DNA from: an uncultured Pelagibacteraceae bacterium
GTDB lineage: Bacteria; Pseudomonadota; Alphaproteobacteria; Pelagibacterales; Pelagibacteraceae
DNA: 64,000 bases
Assembly: GCA_902523125.1 (NCBI GenBank)
Contig: CABYYA010000002.1
Location: forward strand, 1 to 64,000
Direction: 5' to 3'
Both the position numbers and the translations under genes were made by a program. Of this stretch, positions 1 to 11,072 are shown piece after piece. Below the pieces are notes generated by a model that was not told the origin of the DNA, made no database searches, and saw only the letters and a program-made list of their open reading frames with translations. Position 1 is the first letter of the stretch; each line of letters starts with the position of its first letter.

Positions 1-1
1 A

Positions 2-838
2 TTACAACCCTTAAAAAGATTCAATTTGGATGCAGCAATAATTTTTTCTGATATCTTAATGTTACCATACGGTTTAAATCAAATTGTTGAATTTAAAAAA
101 AATGTAGGTCCATTACTTGGTAAATTAGACTTAAAAGAAATTTCAAATATTGAAGAAGTCGAATTTGTAAAAAAACTATCCCCTGTTTATGAATTAATTA
201 AATCAGTTAGTAACTCTAAATTTACTAAAAATAAAACTACTATAGGCTTTGTTGGAGCACCATGGACTTTATTAGTTTATATGATAAATAAAAAGTCACC
301 AAAGTTAAGTTTAAATGAAAATTTTTTTGAAGATAAATATTTAATTGGTAAAGTTCTTAAAATTTTAGATAAATTTATAAAAATACACATTAAAAATCAG
401 ATCGATAGTGGTGCCCAGATAATTCAAATTTTTGATAGTTGGGCTGGTCTGTTAAAAGAAAAAGATTTACCTTATTACATTTATGATCCCACCTTAAGCT
501 TAGTTAATTATACTAAATCTCTAAATGTGCCCGTTATCTGCTTTCCAAAAGGTATTAAAAATTACAAAAATTATTGTGAAATTATTAAACCAGACACAAT
601 TTGCATTGATTATGAGGTTGATCCGGTAAAAATTAATAAAGAAATAAAAATTCCTGTTCAAGGTGGAATGGACCCAAAGGTTTTGCTCTCCAACAAAGAA
701 AACTTAAAAAAAGAAACAACGAAATATTTAAATATATTTAAAGATCATCCATATATATTTAACTTAGGACATGGAGTTCTTCCAGAAACAGATCCTAATA
801 TGATGGACTACTTAGTAAAAACTGTGAAGGATTATTAA
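2..838 (+). CDS. hemE: uroporphyrinogen decarboxylase, 5'-truncated by window edge
   Basis: Reading frame is open from base 2 (LQPLKRFNLDAAIIFSDILMLPYG...); UroD motifs GGMDPKVLL and FNLGHGVLPETDP. Confidence 0.95.
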   Translation, partial: LQPLKRFNLDAAIIFSDILMLPYGLNQIVEFKKNVGPLLGKLDLKEISNIEEVEFVKKLSPVYELIKSVSNSKFTKNKTTIGFVGAPWTLLVYMINKKSPKLSLNENFFEDKYLIGKVLKILDKFIKIHIKNQIDSGAQIIQIFDSWAGLLKEKDLPYYIYDPTLSLVNYTKSLNVPVICFPKGIKNYKNYCEIIKPDTICIDYEVDPVKINKEIKIPVQGGMDPKVLLSNKENLKKETTKYLNIFKDHPYIFNLGHGVLPETDPNMMDYLVKTVKDY

Positions 839-1836
839 TGGAAAAAAAAATAGAACACCCGCCAGTTAATTTCGGAAAAACTGGAGTTTTAATTGTTAAT
901 CTTGGAACCCCTGATTCAACAAGCTGGCTTGACATAAGAAAATATCTAAAAGAATTTTTATCGGATAGGAGAGTAATTGAAGTTAACCCGATAATTTGGC
1001 AAATCATTTTAAATGTTTTTATATTAACATTTCGGCCATCCAAAACAGCTAAGGCTTATAAGGAAATTTGGATGAAAGACAAAAACATTTCTCCTCTTTT
1101 ACATTACACCCAAAAGCAAGCAGAAAAGCTCTCAAACTTAATATCTGAAAAAAACTTAATAGTAGATTATGCTATGAGATATGGAAATCCTAGCATAAGA
1201 AGTAAAATTGCAAATCTTCATGAAATGGGCTGTGAAAATTTAATAATTCTCCCCCTTTATCCTCAATACGCTGCGGCAACCACTGCAACCGTCTGTGACG
1301 AAGTATACAGAACTCTTATGAAAATGAGGTGGCAACCATCACTAAAAATAGTGCCACATTATGAGTCGGATCCTTTATATATAGAGGCGCTTGTAAATTC
1401 TTTGAATAAGAAAATTAAAGAAATAAATTGGAAGCCGGATTTGATATTAGCTTCTTATCATGGAATACCACAAAAATATTTTGATAAAGGTGATCCTTAT
1501 CATTGTTATTGTCACAAGACTACAAGACTAATATCAGAAAAGTTTACCTCAATTGAAATTAAGACAACATTTCAATCTAGATTTGGTCCTGAGAAATGGC
1601 TTCAGCCCTACACAGACAAAACTTTAGAAAATTTACCTAAAAAAGGGAAAAAAAATGTTTTAGCTATATGCCCAGGGTTTTCTTCAGACTGTGTTGAAAC
1701 TTTAGAAGAAATCCAAATCCAAGGAAAAGAGAGCTTTTTAGATTCTGGAGGAGAAAACTTTGATATGGTGCCGTGTTTGAATGATAATGACGATCACATA
1801 GTTTTATTAAAATCTTTAATTCAAAAAAACATCTGA
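838..1836 (+). CDS. hemH: ferrochelatase
   Basis: GVLIVNLGTPDS, SYHGIPQKYFDKGDPY, FQSRFGPEKWLQPYT, CPGFSSDCVETLEEI; start overlaps hemE stop. Confidence 0.96.
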   Translation: MEKKIEHPPVNFGKTGVLIVNLGTPDSTSWLDIRKYLKEFLSDRRVIEVNPIIWQIILNVFILTFRPSKTAKAYKEIWMKDKNISPLLHYTQKQAEKLSNLISEKNLIVDYAMRYGNPSIRSKIANLHEMGCENLIILPLYPQYAAATTATVCDEVYRTLMKMRWQPSLKIVPHYESDPLYIEALVNSLNKKIKEINWKPDLILASYHGIPQKYFDKGDPYHCYCHKTTRLISEKFTSIEIKTTFQSRFGPEKWLQPYTDKTLENLPKKGKKNVLAICPGFSSDCVETLEEIQIQGKESFLDSGGENFDMVPCLNDNDDHIVLLKSLIQKNI

Positions 1837-1839
1837 TTA

Positions 1840-2274
1840 ATGAACACTTACTTACTTTTTAAATCGTTACATTTGATATCGGTCATTTCTTGGATGGCTG
1901 GACTACTATATCTTCCAAGAATTTTCGTTTATCATTCTCAAAACAATACTCAGCCAATTATATCAGATGTATTTAAGGTTATGGAAAGAAAATTATTTTT
2001 TTATATCATGACCCCAGCAATGATATTATCTTGGTTATTTGGCTTGTTACTTATCCATGAAATAGGATTTGAAAAACTTGGGCAAACTTGGATGATTTTG
2101 AAATTGATATTTGTGGTTATACTCACAATTTATCATTTTTATCTTGGTCGAATTTTAGGACAGTTTAAGTTAGACCTAAATACACATTCACATAAATTTT
2201 ACCGATTTATAAATGAAATACCTACATTATTGCTTATTTTAATCATATTTGTTGTGATTTTTAAGCCCATCTAG
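1840..2274 (+). CDS. hemJ: protoporphyrinogen oxidase HemJ-like membrane protein
   Basis: Multi-TM, LHLISVISWMAGLLYLPRIFVYH; located in heme cluster. Confidence 0.85.
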   Translation: MNTYLLFKSLHLISVISWMAGLLYLPRIFVYHSQNNTQPIISDVFKVMERKLFFYIMTPAMILSWLFGLLLIHEIGFEKLGQTWMILKLIFVVILTIYHFYLGRILGQFKLDLNTHSHKFYRFINEIPTLLLILIIFVVIFKPI

Positions 2275-2310
2275 GGTTGAATATATACCAATAGCATATA
2301 TATTAAGTTC

Positions 2311-2335
2311 ATTATTAAGTCCTTAATAATTTTTA
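2311..2335 (+). terminator. hairpin with short T-run directly before rho
   Basis: ATTATTAAG-TC-CTTAATAAT then TTTTT; ATG at 2339. Confidence 0.6.
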
Positions 2336-2338
2336 ATC

Positions 2339-3607
2339 ATGAATATACAGGAACTAAAACTCAAATCATCCGAACAACTTATTACACAGGCAGAAGAACT
2401 TGGTATTGAGAACGCAAGTACTTTAAGAAAACAAGAAATTCTATTTGCAATTCTTAAAAAAGTTGCTGAAAAAGAGGAAATTACAGGGGCTGGTGTTTTA
2501 CAATTGCTTCAGGATGGATTTGGTTTTTTAAGAGCAATGGAGTCAAACTACCTTCCTGGTCCTGACGATATTTACGTCAGTCCAAGTCAAATAAGAAAAT
2601 TTGGTTTAAGAACTGGAGATACTGTTGAGGGCCCTGTAAGAGCTCCTAAAGAAGGTGAAAGATATTTTGCTTTATTACAAGTTAGTAAAATTAATTTTGA
2701 AGAACCCGATAAATCTAGACACAAAATAGCTTTTGATAACCTAACTCCATTGTATCCAGATAAACAATTAGTTATGGAAGTTGAAATCACAAAGCCAGAT
2801 AAAAAACAAGATTTAACACCAAGATTGATAGATCTTGTCAGTCCAATTGGAAAAGGTCAAAGATCGATAATTATTTCTCCACCTAAAGCAGGAAAAACTA
2901 TGATTTTACAAAGTATTGCAAACTCAATTGCTAAAAATTATCCAGAGTGTTATCTGATAGTATTATTAATTGATGAACGTCCAGAAGAAGTGACGGATAT
3001 GCAAAGAACCGTCAAAGGTGAGGTTATTAGTTCAACTTTTGATGAACCTGCACAAAGACACGTTGCAGTAGCTGAAATGGTAATAGAAAAGGCCAAAAGA
3101 CTTACAGAACATAAGAAGGATGTGGTAATACTGCTAGACTCAATAACAAGACTAGGTAGAGCTTATAATGCTGTTATACCAAGCTCGGGAAAGGTTTTAA
3201 CTGGTGGTGTAGATGCTAACGCACTCCAAAGACCCAAAAGATTTTTTGGTGCCGCAAGAAACATAGAGGAAGGCGGATCTTTAACTATCATATCTACAGC
3301 CTTGATAGACACTGGAAGTAGGATGGATGAAGTAATTTTTGAGGAATTTAAGGGAACTGGAAATAGCGAGACCGTTTTAGATAGAAAAATTGCAGATAAA
3401 AGGATTTATCCTGCTATTGATATAACAAAATCAGGAACTAGAAGAGAAGAATTGTTATTTGATAAAAATGACCTTCAAAAGATGAATGTTTTAAGAAGAA
3501 TAATTGCCCCAATGGGAACAATGGATGCAATTGAGTTTATTAGTTCTAAGTTAAAAGATACTAAAAACAACTCAGATTTCTTCAATTCAATGAACAAACC
3601 TAGCTAA
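2339..3607 (+). CDS. rho: transcription termination factor Rho
   Basis: [45 protein letters not shown]. Confidence 0.98.
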   Translation: MNIQELKLKSSEQLITQAEELGIENASTLRKQEILFAILKKVAEKEEITGAGVLQLLQDGFGFLRAMESNYLPGPDDIYVSPSQIRKFGLRTGDTVEGPVRAPKEGERYFALLQVSKINFEEPDKSRHKIAFDNLTPLYPDKQLVMEVEITKPDKKQDLTPRLIDLVSPIGKGQRSIIISPPKAGKTMILQSIANSIAKNYPECYLIVLLIDERPEEVTDMQRTVKGEVISSTFDEPAQRHVAVAEMVIEKAKRLTEHKKDVVILLDSITRLGRAYNAVIPSSGKVLTGGVDANALQRPKRFFGAARNIEEGGSLTIISTALIDTGSRMDEVIFEEFKGTGNSETVLDRKIADKRIYPAIDITKSGTRREELLFDKNDLQKMNVLRRIIAPMGTMDAIEFISSKLKDTKNNSDFFNSMNKPS

Positions 3608-3608
3608 T

Positions 3609-4451
3609 TTAAAGATAGCCAAGTTCTTTTAATTCACTGTTAAGTTCAGTTTCTAACTCTTTTTGAATGTTTTTTGGTAGTGTATTTTGCCAAACATTGT
3701 TGGGTCCTTTGTTAAAGAATCTTACTTTTTCACTTTTTCCTTTAACGAAAACGTTTTCTGTAAAATTTCCATTATCTTCAATTTTTTTTAACGCCTCGAA
3801 GGAAGTTGATTTTATAACATTTTCTTTTTTGGTAACAGATACCTCGAAATCAACGAAATTTTTAAGAAACGCAATAATTTTATCAATTTCTTGATGTATA
3901 TTTTTTACCAAGTCCTCATATTTAATAATTAACAAATTTTCATTATCTTTTGTCCAAAACTTATAATGTTCTTTCCATGAGCCAAGATATGTAATTACGT
4001 TTCCACCCTTCAACTCAATTTCTTTACCTGGAGAAAGAATTTTTGATGTGAGAAGAAACTTTTTAGACTCTTCAATAGATTTACCGAAGTGATTTGATAT
4101 GGAGTCAACAAGATTTCTAGGATCTCTAACAATGTAAATTGTAGCTTGTGTACATTCCTTATTAGTAAAAGGATAATTGTCAACTTTACAGTTTAGATGA
4201 TGTGTTTTGAAAAATTTTATTTTAGTGTCTAAATTAATTCTTTCTTGAGATGTAATCCAATGCTTTTTGATTTCGTGAATATTATTATAATCTTGTGTGA
4301 AATATTCTAAAAACCGTCTTTGTGGATATTGGTCAATTTTTTTTATACTAGGAAAATTAAATATTCCATCTTCTGTATAGACTAGAGAAGAAATTACAGA
4401 CCTAACCCATGTATTTCCACTCTTCGGATATGATGCTACCCAAATAATCAT
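3609..4451 (-). CDS. sulfotransferase domain protein (copy 1)
   Basis: PAPS 5'-binding motif YPKSGNTWVRS, 3' motif YIVRDPRNLVDS. Confidence 0.85.
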   Translation of the reverse strand: MIIWVASYPKSGNTWVRSVISSLVYTEDGIFNFPSIKKIDQYPQRRFLEYFTQDYNNIHEIKKHWITSQERINLDTKIKFFKTHHLNCKVDNYPFTNKECTQATIYIVRDPRNLVDSISNHFGKSIEESKKFLLTSKILSPGKEIELKGGNVITYLGSWKEHYKFWTKDNENLLIIKYEDLVKNIHQEIDKIIAFLKNFVDFEVSVTKKENVIKSTSFEALKKIEDNGNFTENVFVKGKSEKVRFFNKGPNNVWQNTLPKNIQKELETELNSELKELGYL

Positions 4452-4489
4452 AAAAGTTTATAATTATATAAAATAAAAAACTAAATTAT

Positions 4490-5821
4490 ATGACAATTTA
4501 TGCGTTATCTAGTGGGCCTGGTATTTCAGGCATAGCTGTTGTGAGAATTTCAGGTCCAGATTCCTCAAAGGTTCTAAAATTGCTAACAAAGAATGAATTA
4601 CCAACTCCAAGAGTGGCCACTCTTCGAAAAATAAACAATATTAACACTTCTGAACTCATTGATGAGGGGTTAATCTTATGGTTTCCTAGCCCTCAGAGCT
4701 ACACTGGTGAAGATATGGTCGAAATTCATATTCACGGTGGTAAAGCTGTGGTGGAAGCACTTCTAGTTTCTCTCTCAAATATAAAAAGTTGTCGAATTGC
4801 AGAACCGGGTGAATTTACAAAGCTAGCTTTTCAAAATGGAAAAATAAATTTGCTCAAAGCTGAGAGTATTGGCGATTTAATATCTGCTGAAACAGAAATT
4901 CAAAGAACTCAGGCAATCAAAATTATGAATGGCAAGTCTTCAGTAAAATTTAATCAATTAAGAGAGAAATTATTAAAAATTTTATCTTTTGTTGAGGCTA
5001 AAATAGATTTTCCCGAAGAAGATTTGCCGGATGAAAATATTAAACAAATTAAAAAAGATTCTTTTAATGTTATGACAGAAATAAAAAAGATATTAAATGA
5101 TCATAAAGTGGGAGAAATTATTAGGGAAGGATTTAAAATTGCCATAATAGGCCCAACCAATGCAGGAAAATCAAGCTTGCTAAATAATTTATCAAATAGA
5201 GAGGTTGCGATAGTTTCTGAACTAGCTGGTACAACTAGAGATGTTGTTGAAACTCATCTTAATTTAGACGGCTTCCCAGTTATAATTTCTGACACAGCAG
5301 GTATTAGAGATTCTAAAGATGAAATTGAAAAAAAAGGAGTTAAGTTATCACTGAAAAAAGCCAAAAATGCTGATTTGAAACTAGTGGTGGTTGATGCTAA
5401 AAACATTGATTTTAGTGGATTTTTGAATGATTTATTAAAAAAAAACGCAATTTTAGTTATTAATAAATCAGATCTGTTGAAAGAGGAATTAGACCCTGAA
5501 GTTTCTAAATTTAATCACGTTTTGATTTCACTTAAAGACAATCATAATATTGATAAATTAATCTTAAAAATTAAAAACAATTTAAAAACTAAATTTATAA
5601 CTGAAGAAGATATTTTAATTACAAGGGAAAGGCATAGACAACACTTGCTGCAGTGTGTTGAACACTTAAAAAATTTTTCAGATAAAAATGATAAAAAAGA
5701 TTTTGATAAAGGAGCCGAGGATTTAAGGTTAGCTACAAGACAATTAGGCATGATTGTTGGAAATGTCGATGTAGAGGAGATATTAGGCAGTATATTCAAC
5801 GATTTTTGCATTGGAAAGTAA
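4490..5821 (+). CDS. mnmE: tRNA modification GTPase MnmE
   Basis: G1 GPTNAGKSSLLN, DTAGIRD, NKSD, C-terminal FCIGK. Confidence 0.97.
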   Translation: MTIYALSSGPGISGIAVVRISGPDSSKVLKLLTKNELPTPRVATLRKINNINTSELIDEGLILWFPSPQSYTGEDMVEIHIHGGKAVVEALLVSLSNIKSCRIAEPGEFTKLAFQNGKINLLKAESIGDLISAETEIQRTQAIKIMNGKSSVKFNQLREKLLKILSFVEAKIDFPEEDLPDENIKQIKKDSFNVMTEIKKILNDHKVGEIIREGFKIAIIGPTNAGKSSLLNNLSNREVAIVSELAGTTRDVVETHLNLDGFPVIISDTAGIRDSKDEIEKKGVKLSLKKAKNADLKLVVVDAKNIDFSGFLNDLLKKNAILVINKSDLLKEELDPEVSKFNHVLISLKDNHNIDKLILKIKNNLKTKFITEEDILITRERHRQHLLQCVEHLKNFSDKNDKKDFDKGAEDLRLATRQLGMIVGNVDVEEILGSIFNDFCIGK

Positions 5822-5938
5822 TAGTCGTTTTAAGATGTTTTTTATAGGTTTTTTGTCAATTTTTGTTAATAAATAAAGCTAATTTAATAAAAAAAACAGA
5901 AATCTTGTAAATATTTTAATCGAATATAAATTTAGCCC

Positions 5939-7810
5939 ATGAAAAAAGATTTAAAATTTGATGTGGTCGTTATCGGCGGTGGTCATGCTGGGTGTGAAGC
6001 TGCAGCGGCTTCGGCAAGACTTGGAGCAAACACTGCACTATTTACACATAATAAAAATACGATTGGGGAAATGTCATGCAATCCAGCTATAGGTGGTTTA
6101 GGTAAAGGTCACTTAGTCAGAGAAATTGATGCTTTAGATGGTGTTATGGGAGAAGTTGCTGACAAGTCTGGAATACAATTTAGATTGTTAAATAGAAGTA
6201 GAGGACCAGCAGTGAGAGGACCGCGAACTCAATCTGATAGATCATTGTATCGAAAATATATGCAAGAAAAACTTGCAAACTACTGTAATTTAAGCATTTT
6301 TTCTGATCCTGTAATAAAATTTATTTTTGAAAATAATCAAATAAGTGGATTTATAACGCTTAATGGCAACAAAGTGAGTTGTAACAAGTTAATCCTAACA
6401 ACAGGCACTTTCTTGAATGGTTTGATACATATAGGTAATGAAAGAATTCCAGCCGGACGATTCAATGAAAAACCGAGTACAGGATTAAGCGAACAGTTAG
6501 AAAAGTATGATTTCAAAATTGGAAGATTAAAAACAGGAACACCTCCTAGATTAGATTCTAGAACGATTAATTTTGAAAATTTGGAAAAACAGTTTGCCGA
6601 TGAAGACCCATATTTTTTTTCTTTTCTGACCAAAAAAAATTCAAACAATCAAGTTTCTTGTTCTATGACTTATACTAATGAAAGAGTTCATAAAATAATC
6701 GAAAAGAATTTATCTAAAAGTGCAATGTATTCTGGAAGTATACAAGGTGTCGGTCCGAGATACTGTCCCTCTATTGAGGATAAAATAGTAAAATTCGCTG
6801 ATAAGACAAGACATCAAATATTTCTAGAGCCTGAGGGTTTAAATGATCACACTATTTACCCAAATGGCATATCCACGTCTCTACCTAAGGTTGTACAATA
6901 CGAAATACTCAATAATATCAGTGGTTTAGAAAACGTAAAAGTAATTAGACTAGGATATGCTATAGAATACGACTATATTGATCCAAGAGAGCTTTTTTTA
7001 ACTCTTGAGACAAAAAAAATTAGAAATCTTTATCTCGCTGGTCAAATTAATGGAACTACAGGGTATGAGGAAGCAGCTGCTCAAGGTCTTATAGCAGGAA
7101 TAAATGCTGCCCTATCCTTGAAAAATATGGAGCCTTTTATTTTAGATAGATCAGATGCTTACATTGGCGTTATGATAGATGACTTAGTTACCAAAGGTGT
7201 TGCTGAGCCTTACAGAATGTTTACATCTCGAGCAGAATATAGACTAAGTCTTAGGTCAGATAATGCAGATTTAAGGCTTACCCATAAAGGAATTAAAATT
7301 GGTTTAATAGCAGAAAATAGAAAAAAAATCTTTGAGGAGAAATTTAATAAATTAGGCAAAATATCTTTACAAATGTCTAATTTGAACATTTCACCATCTA
7401 AGGCAGACAAATTTGGAATTAAAATTGCGAAAGACGGTGTTTTTAGATCAGCAGAGGAAATTCTTACCCAAAAAAGTGTTGATATGACAAAAATTAGGAA
7501 TATTTGGCCTGAAATCGCTTATTATGGGAATGAAATTGACGAGCAGATTGAGATTAACTCTCATTACAGAGGATATTTAAAGAAACAAAAGGCTGATATT
7601 TTAGCTTTTAAACGAGATGAGAATTTATTGATACCAGAGAATATTGATTATGACCAATTTTCAAGCCTTTCTAATGAGGTAAAAGCTAAATTTAAGGAAA
7701 TAAGGCCAAAAACTATGGGCCAGGCCTTAAGAATTGATGGAATAACTCCGGCGGCTGTATATATTTTGTTGTCACACGTCAAAAGAAAGTCTATTAAGCA
7801 TATAGCTTAA
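5939..7810 (+). CDS. mnmG: tRNA uridine-5-carboxymethylaminomethyl modification enzyme MnmG
   Basis: [35 protein letters not shown]. Confidence 0.98.
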   Translation: MKKDLKFDVVVIGGGHAGCEAAAASARLGANTALFTHNKNTIGEMSCNPAIGGLGKGHLVREIDALDGVMGEVADKSGIQFRLLNRSRGPAVRGPRTQSDRSLYRKYMQEKLANYCNLSIFSDPVIKFIFENNQISGFITLNGNKVSCNKLILTTGTFLNGLIHIGNERIPAGRFNEKPSTGLSEQLEKYDFKIGRLKTGTPPRLDSRTINFENLEKQFADEDPYFFSFLTKKNSNNQVSCSMTYTNERVHKIIEKNLSKSAMYSGSIQGVGPRYCPSIEDKIVKFADKTRHQIFLEPEGLNDHTIYPNGISTSLPKVVQYEILNNISGLENVKVIRLGYAIEYDYIDPRELFLTLETKKIRNLYLAGQINGTTGYEEAAAQGLIAGINAALSLKNMEPFILDRSDAYIGVMIDDLVTKGVAEPYRMFTSRAEYRLSLRSDNADLRLTHKGIKIGLIAENRKKIFEEKFNKLGKISLQMSNLNISPSKADKFGIKIAKDGVFRSAEEILTQKSVDMTKIRNIWPEIAYYGNEIDEQIEINSHYRGYLKKQKADILAFKRDENLLIPENIDYDQFSSLSNEVKAKFKEIRPKTMGQALRIDGITPAAVYILLSHVKRKSIKHIA

Positions 7811-8457
7811 TGGATAACTTAATTTTAAATTCCTACTCTAAAATTTCCAATCTAAATGTTTCACGTGAAACTTGTAATGAGCTAGAGTGTTTAATTTCAA
7901 TGATACAGAAAAAAAATCAGGAAATTAACATTATAAGCAAAAAAACCTCCGAAAAAGAGGTAATAAGAGAGAGACATATAATTGATTCAGCACAAATTAT
8001 TGATTTTGTTGATTTAAATTACAATACAACCTCAGATTTAGGCTCAGGGGGCGGAATGCCTGGCTTAATAGTGGCAATAGTGATGAAAAAAATTAAAAAT
8101 GACATGAAACTAAACCTTTATGAAAAAAGCTATCATAAATGTGTTTTCCTAAAAGAAGTTTCAAAAAAATTAAATTTAAATACAGAAATAATTCAGAAAG
8201 ATATTTTTTCAATTGAAAATATTGAAACGGGAACAATTATGTCCAGGGCATTTAAACCAATGCCTGTCATTCTAAACTTGGTAAATGAAAACTTTAAAAA
8301 ATATAAAAATATTATTTTTTTTATGGGAAGTAGTGGAAGAAAAATTCTTAATGAAACTCTTCAAGAGTGGGATTTAGATTACGAAGAAAAAAAAAGTTTA
8401 ACGAGCAACGACTCATTTATATTAAACATCAAAAAAATTAAAAAAAAGATCTCATGA
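7810..8457 (+). CDS. rsmG: 16S rRNA m7G527 methyltransferase RsmG
   Basis: NVSRET N-terminus, DLGSGGGMPGL SAM motif; follows mnmG. Confidence 0.94.
   Translation: MDNLILNSYSKISNLNVSRETCNELECLISMIQKKNQEINIISKKTSEKEVIRERHIIDSAQIIDFVDLNYNTTSDLGSGGGMPGLIVAIVMKKIKNDMKLNLYEKSYHKCVFLKEVSKKLNLNTEIIQKDIFSIENIETGTIMSRAFKPMPVILNLVNENFKKYKNIIFFMGSSGRKILNETLQEWDLDYEEKKSLTSNDSFILNIKKIKKKIS
7857..7872. promoter_or_regulatory. parS centromere-like site within rsmG
   Basis: TGTTTCACGTGAAACT, 15/16 match to consensus TGTTTCACGTGAAACA; about 600 bp before parA. Confidence 0.9.
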
Positions 8458-9248
8458 AAATAATTTCAATTATTAATCAAAAGGGTGGGGTTGGAAAAAC
8501 AACAACTGTTATCAATTTAGCATCAGCATTATCTCAACTTGGTAAAAAAATTTTAGTAATTGATCTAGACCCCCAAGGTAATGCTACTACAGGATTAGGA
8601 TTATCCAACAATTCTCAATCTGACCAAACAATTTATGGAATTCTTAATGGTACAATGTCGATTTCAAACGTAATCAAAAAAACAAACTTTCAAAATCTTG
8701 ATTTAATATCTTCCAATGTAGATCTCTCTGGATTGGAGGTTGAGACGGCTGGTGATAGTGATAGAGCCTTTATACTTAAGGCTAAATTAACCTCGTATTT
8801 AAATGATTCTAGAAGATTATATGATTATATTCTCATAGATTGCCCTCCTTCTTTGAGTCTTCTAACTGTAATGGCTTTGGTATCATCTAACTCACTGCTT
8901 GTGCCATTACAAACAGAATTTTTTGCTTTAGAAGGACTTACACAGCTTATGAAGACTATTGAGAGAATTAAAACTAACTTGAATCCTGAATTAGAAATTC
9001 AAGGCATACTTTTAACTATGTACGATCGAAGAAATAAGCTTTCATCACAGGTTGAACAAGAAGCGAGAGATTATTTCAAAGATAAAGTCTACCAAACGGT
9101 GATACCTCGAAATGTAAGATTATCAGAAGCGCCATCTCATGGTATTCCAGTATTGATTTATGACAAAAACTGTCCAGGAAGTAAGTCATATTATAGTTTT
9201 ACAGATGAGTTCATGGCACAAGAAAATAAGGTTGGGAGCGCAGCGTAA
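8454..9248 (+). CDS. parA: chromosome partitioning ATPase ParA
   Basis: NQKGGVGKTTTVINLA, DLDPQGNATTGLG. Confidence 0.97.
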   Translation: MKIISIINQKGGVGKTTTVINLASALSQLGKKILVIDLDPQGNATTGLGLSNNSQSDQTIYGILNGTMSISNVIKKTNFQNLDLISSNVDLSGLEVETAGDSDRAFILKAKLTSYLNDSRRLYDYILIDCPPSLSLLTVMALVSSNSLLVPLQTEFFALEGLTQLMKTIERIKTNLNPELEIQGILLTMYDRRNKLSSQVEQEARDYFKDKVYQTVIPRNVRLSEAPSHGIPVLIYDKNCPGSKSYYSFTDEFMAQENKVGSAA

Positions 9249-10090
9249 TGAATAAAATAAAAAAAGGGCTGGGTAGAGGATTATCTTCCTTAATTGGTGA
9301 AACTGAGGTTGAGAATAAAACAAATAACTTAAATTTAACCGTAATTGTTCCAAACAAATATCAACCAAGAAAAAATTTTGATGAGGACAATTTAAATGAT
9401 TTGGTTAATTCAATAAAAGAACGTGGTGTTATTCAGCCAATCATAGTTAGAAAATCTAATACGGATAACTCTAAATATGAAATTATTGCTGGAGAAAGAA
9501 GGTGGTTAGCAGCGCAGAAAGCCGGACTGCATGATATCCCAGCAGTTGTAACAGATGCTGATGATCTTAAATCTTTAGAATTTGCAATTGTTGAAAATGT
9601 TCAGAGACATGATCTAAATCCCTTAGAGGAAGCACAAGGCTATAAAAGATTGATAGATGAATTTGCATACGACCAAGATAAAGTATCAAAATTTATAGGT
9701 AAGAGCAGAAGCTACATCTCTAACTCATTAAGATTACTTAATTTACCTAAAGAAGTTCTTGATTTTGTAGAACAAAAAAAAATTACAGCTGGTCATGTAA
9801 AGATATTAGTAGGACTAGATAATGCTACGTTTTTAGCAAATAAATTTATTGAAAAGAAATTATCTGTTAGACAAGCAGAAAACTTAGTTAAAATATTTAG
9901 AAAATCTAAAAAAAAAACTTCCAGTAAAGTGGACCCAAATATTCGAGATTTAGAAAACTCTATATCTGAAAAAATAGGACTCAGTGTTTCTATTAAAAAT
10001 AATAAAAACAATAAAGGAACAATATCATTTTATTACAAAGAGCTTGATCAATTAAACAAGATAATTGATATAATTAAGTCTGGATATTAG
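9248..10090 (+). CDS. parB: chromosome partitioning protein ParB
   Basis: LGRGLSSLI, NKYQPRKNFDEDNL, GERRWLAAQKAG, ENVQRHDLNPLEEA. Confidence 0.96.
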   Translation: MNKIKKGLGRGLSSLIGETEVENKTNNLNLTVIVPNKYQPRKNFDEDNLNDLVNSIKERGVIQPIIVRKSNTDNSKYEIIAGERRWLAAQKAGLHDIPAVVTDADDLKSLEFAIVENVQRHDLNPLEEAQGYKRLIDEFAYDQDKVSKFIGKSRSYISNSLRLLNLPKEVLDFVEQKKITAGHVKILVGLDNATFLANKFIEKKLSVRQAENLVKIFRKSKKKTSSKVDPNIRDLENSISEKIGLSVSIKNNKNNKGTISFYYKELDQLNKIIDIIKSGY

Positions 10091-10094
10091 TTTC

Positions 10095-11072
10095 CTAAAA
10101 TCTATCTAAAATCATATTGTTAATGATTTGATTAGAAATTTGAGGATTTTTTTTAATTAAACTTTCAGTATTGTTTAGATCTTCAATAAAACTCTCAATA
10201 ACATTCAATTCCCATATTTTGATCTGTTGCTTGATTATATTTTTATCCTTCCAGAATATTGGAGGTTTAAATGAGTTAATTACTTGATCAATATTACTAT
10301 TTTCTCTCAAATTTAATCTTAACTTTCTTAGTCTTTTTAACTTGATTAAAAAAGTTCTTAAAATTAAAATATTATCCTCACTAGATTGGATATTTTCATT
10401 AAGAATATTGAGAGTTCTTTTTTTATTTTTGCTCAGACAATTATCTACCAACTCTCCAGCACTGTAATTTTCGCTTAGGTTTGTTAGTTTTAAAATATCT
10501 TCTAATTCTAATTTTTTATTGTTTTGACTTAGGCTAATAATTTTTTGTAATTCATTTTTAAGATTAATTCTATCACCTTTTGATCTTTCAATGATTAAAT
10601 TTATGTTTTCAGAAGATAAATTAATCTTATTTTCAAACAAAATTTTCCTTGCGATAGATAAAAGAGTTTGTGGAGTATCTTCGTAAAAAGGAACAATGAG
10701 TGCAATCTTTTCTTTTTCAAAATAATTCCTAAGTTTTGATTTCTTATCCAATCTTTTTGCGATCAAAATTATAACAACGTCATTTATATTTGACTCAATT
10801 ATTTCCTCTATTAAGTTTAATATCTTGTCAGAGACATCAGATATCAAAATTAACTTTTCATTTTCAAAAAAGGACTTGGAATAAATATTTTCTAAAAATA
10901 TTTGTTTATTTTCAATTATATCTTTTTCAGTATATTTGTAGGTGTTCTCTTTTGTAAATTGTGAAAAATTAGCTTGAATAACATCCTGTTTTTGACCCTC
11001 ATTCTCACCATAGAATAAATAATAATTTTTTTTATTCTTAAACTTTTCTATTTCATAATATTTAGAGATCAT
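10095..11072 (-). CDS. holA: DNA polymerase III delta subunit
   Basis: YLFYGENEGQKQD start; position beside lptE/leuS; HolA-like length. Confidence 0.85.
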   Translation of the reverse strand: MISKYYEIEKFKNKKNYYLFYGENEGQKQDVIQANFSQFTKENTYKYTEKDIIENKQIFLENIYSKSFFENEKLILISDVSDKILNLIEEIIESNINDVVIILIAKRLDKKSKLRNYFEKEKIALIVPFYEDTPQTLLSIARKILFENKINLSSENINLIIERSKGDRINLKNELQKIISLSQNNKKLELEDILKLTNLSENYSAGELVDNCLSKNKKRTLNILNENIQSSEDNILILRTFLIKLKRLRKLRLNLRENSNIDQVINSFKPPIFWKDKNIIKQQIKIWELNVIESFIEDLNNTESLIKKNPQISNQIINNMILDRF

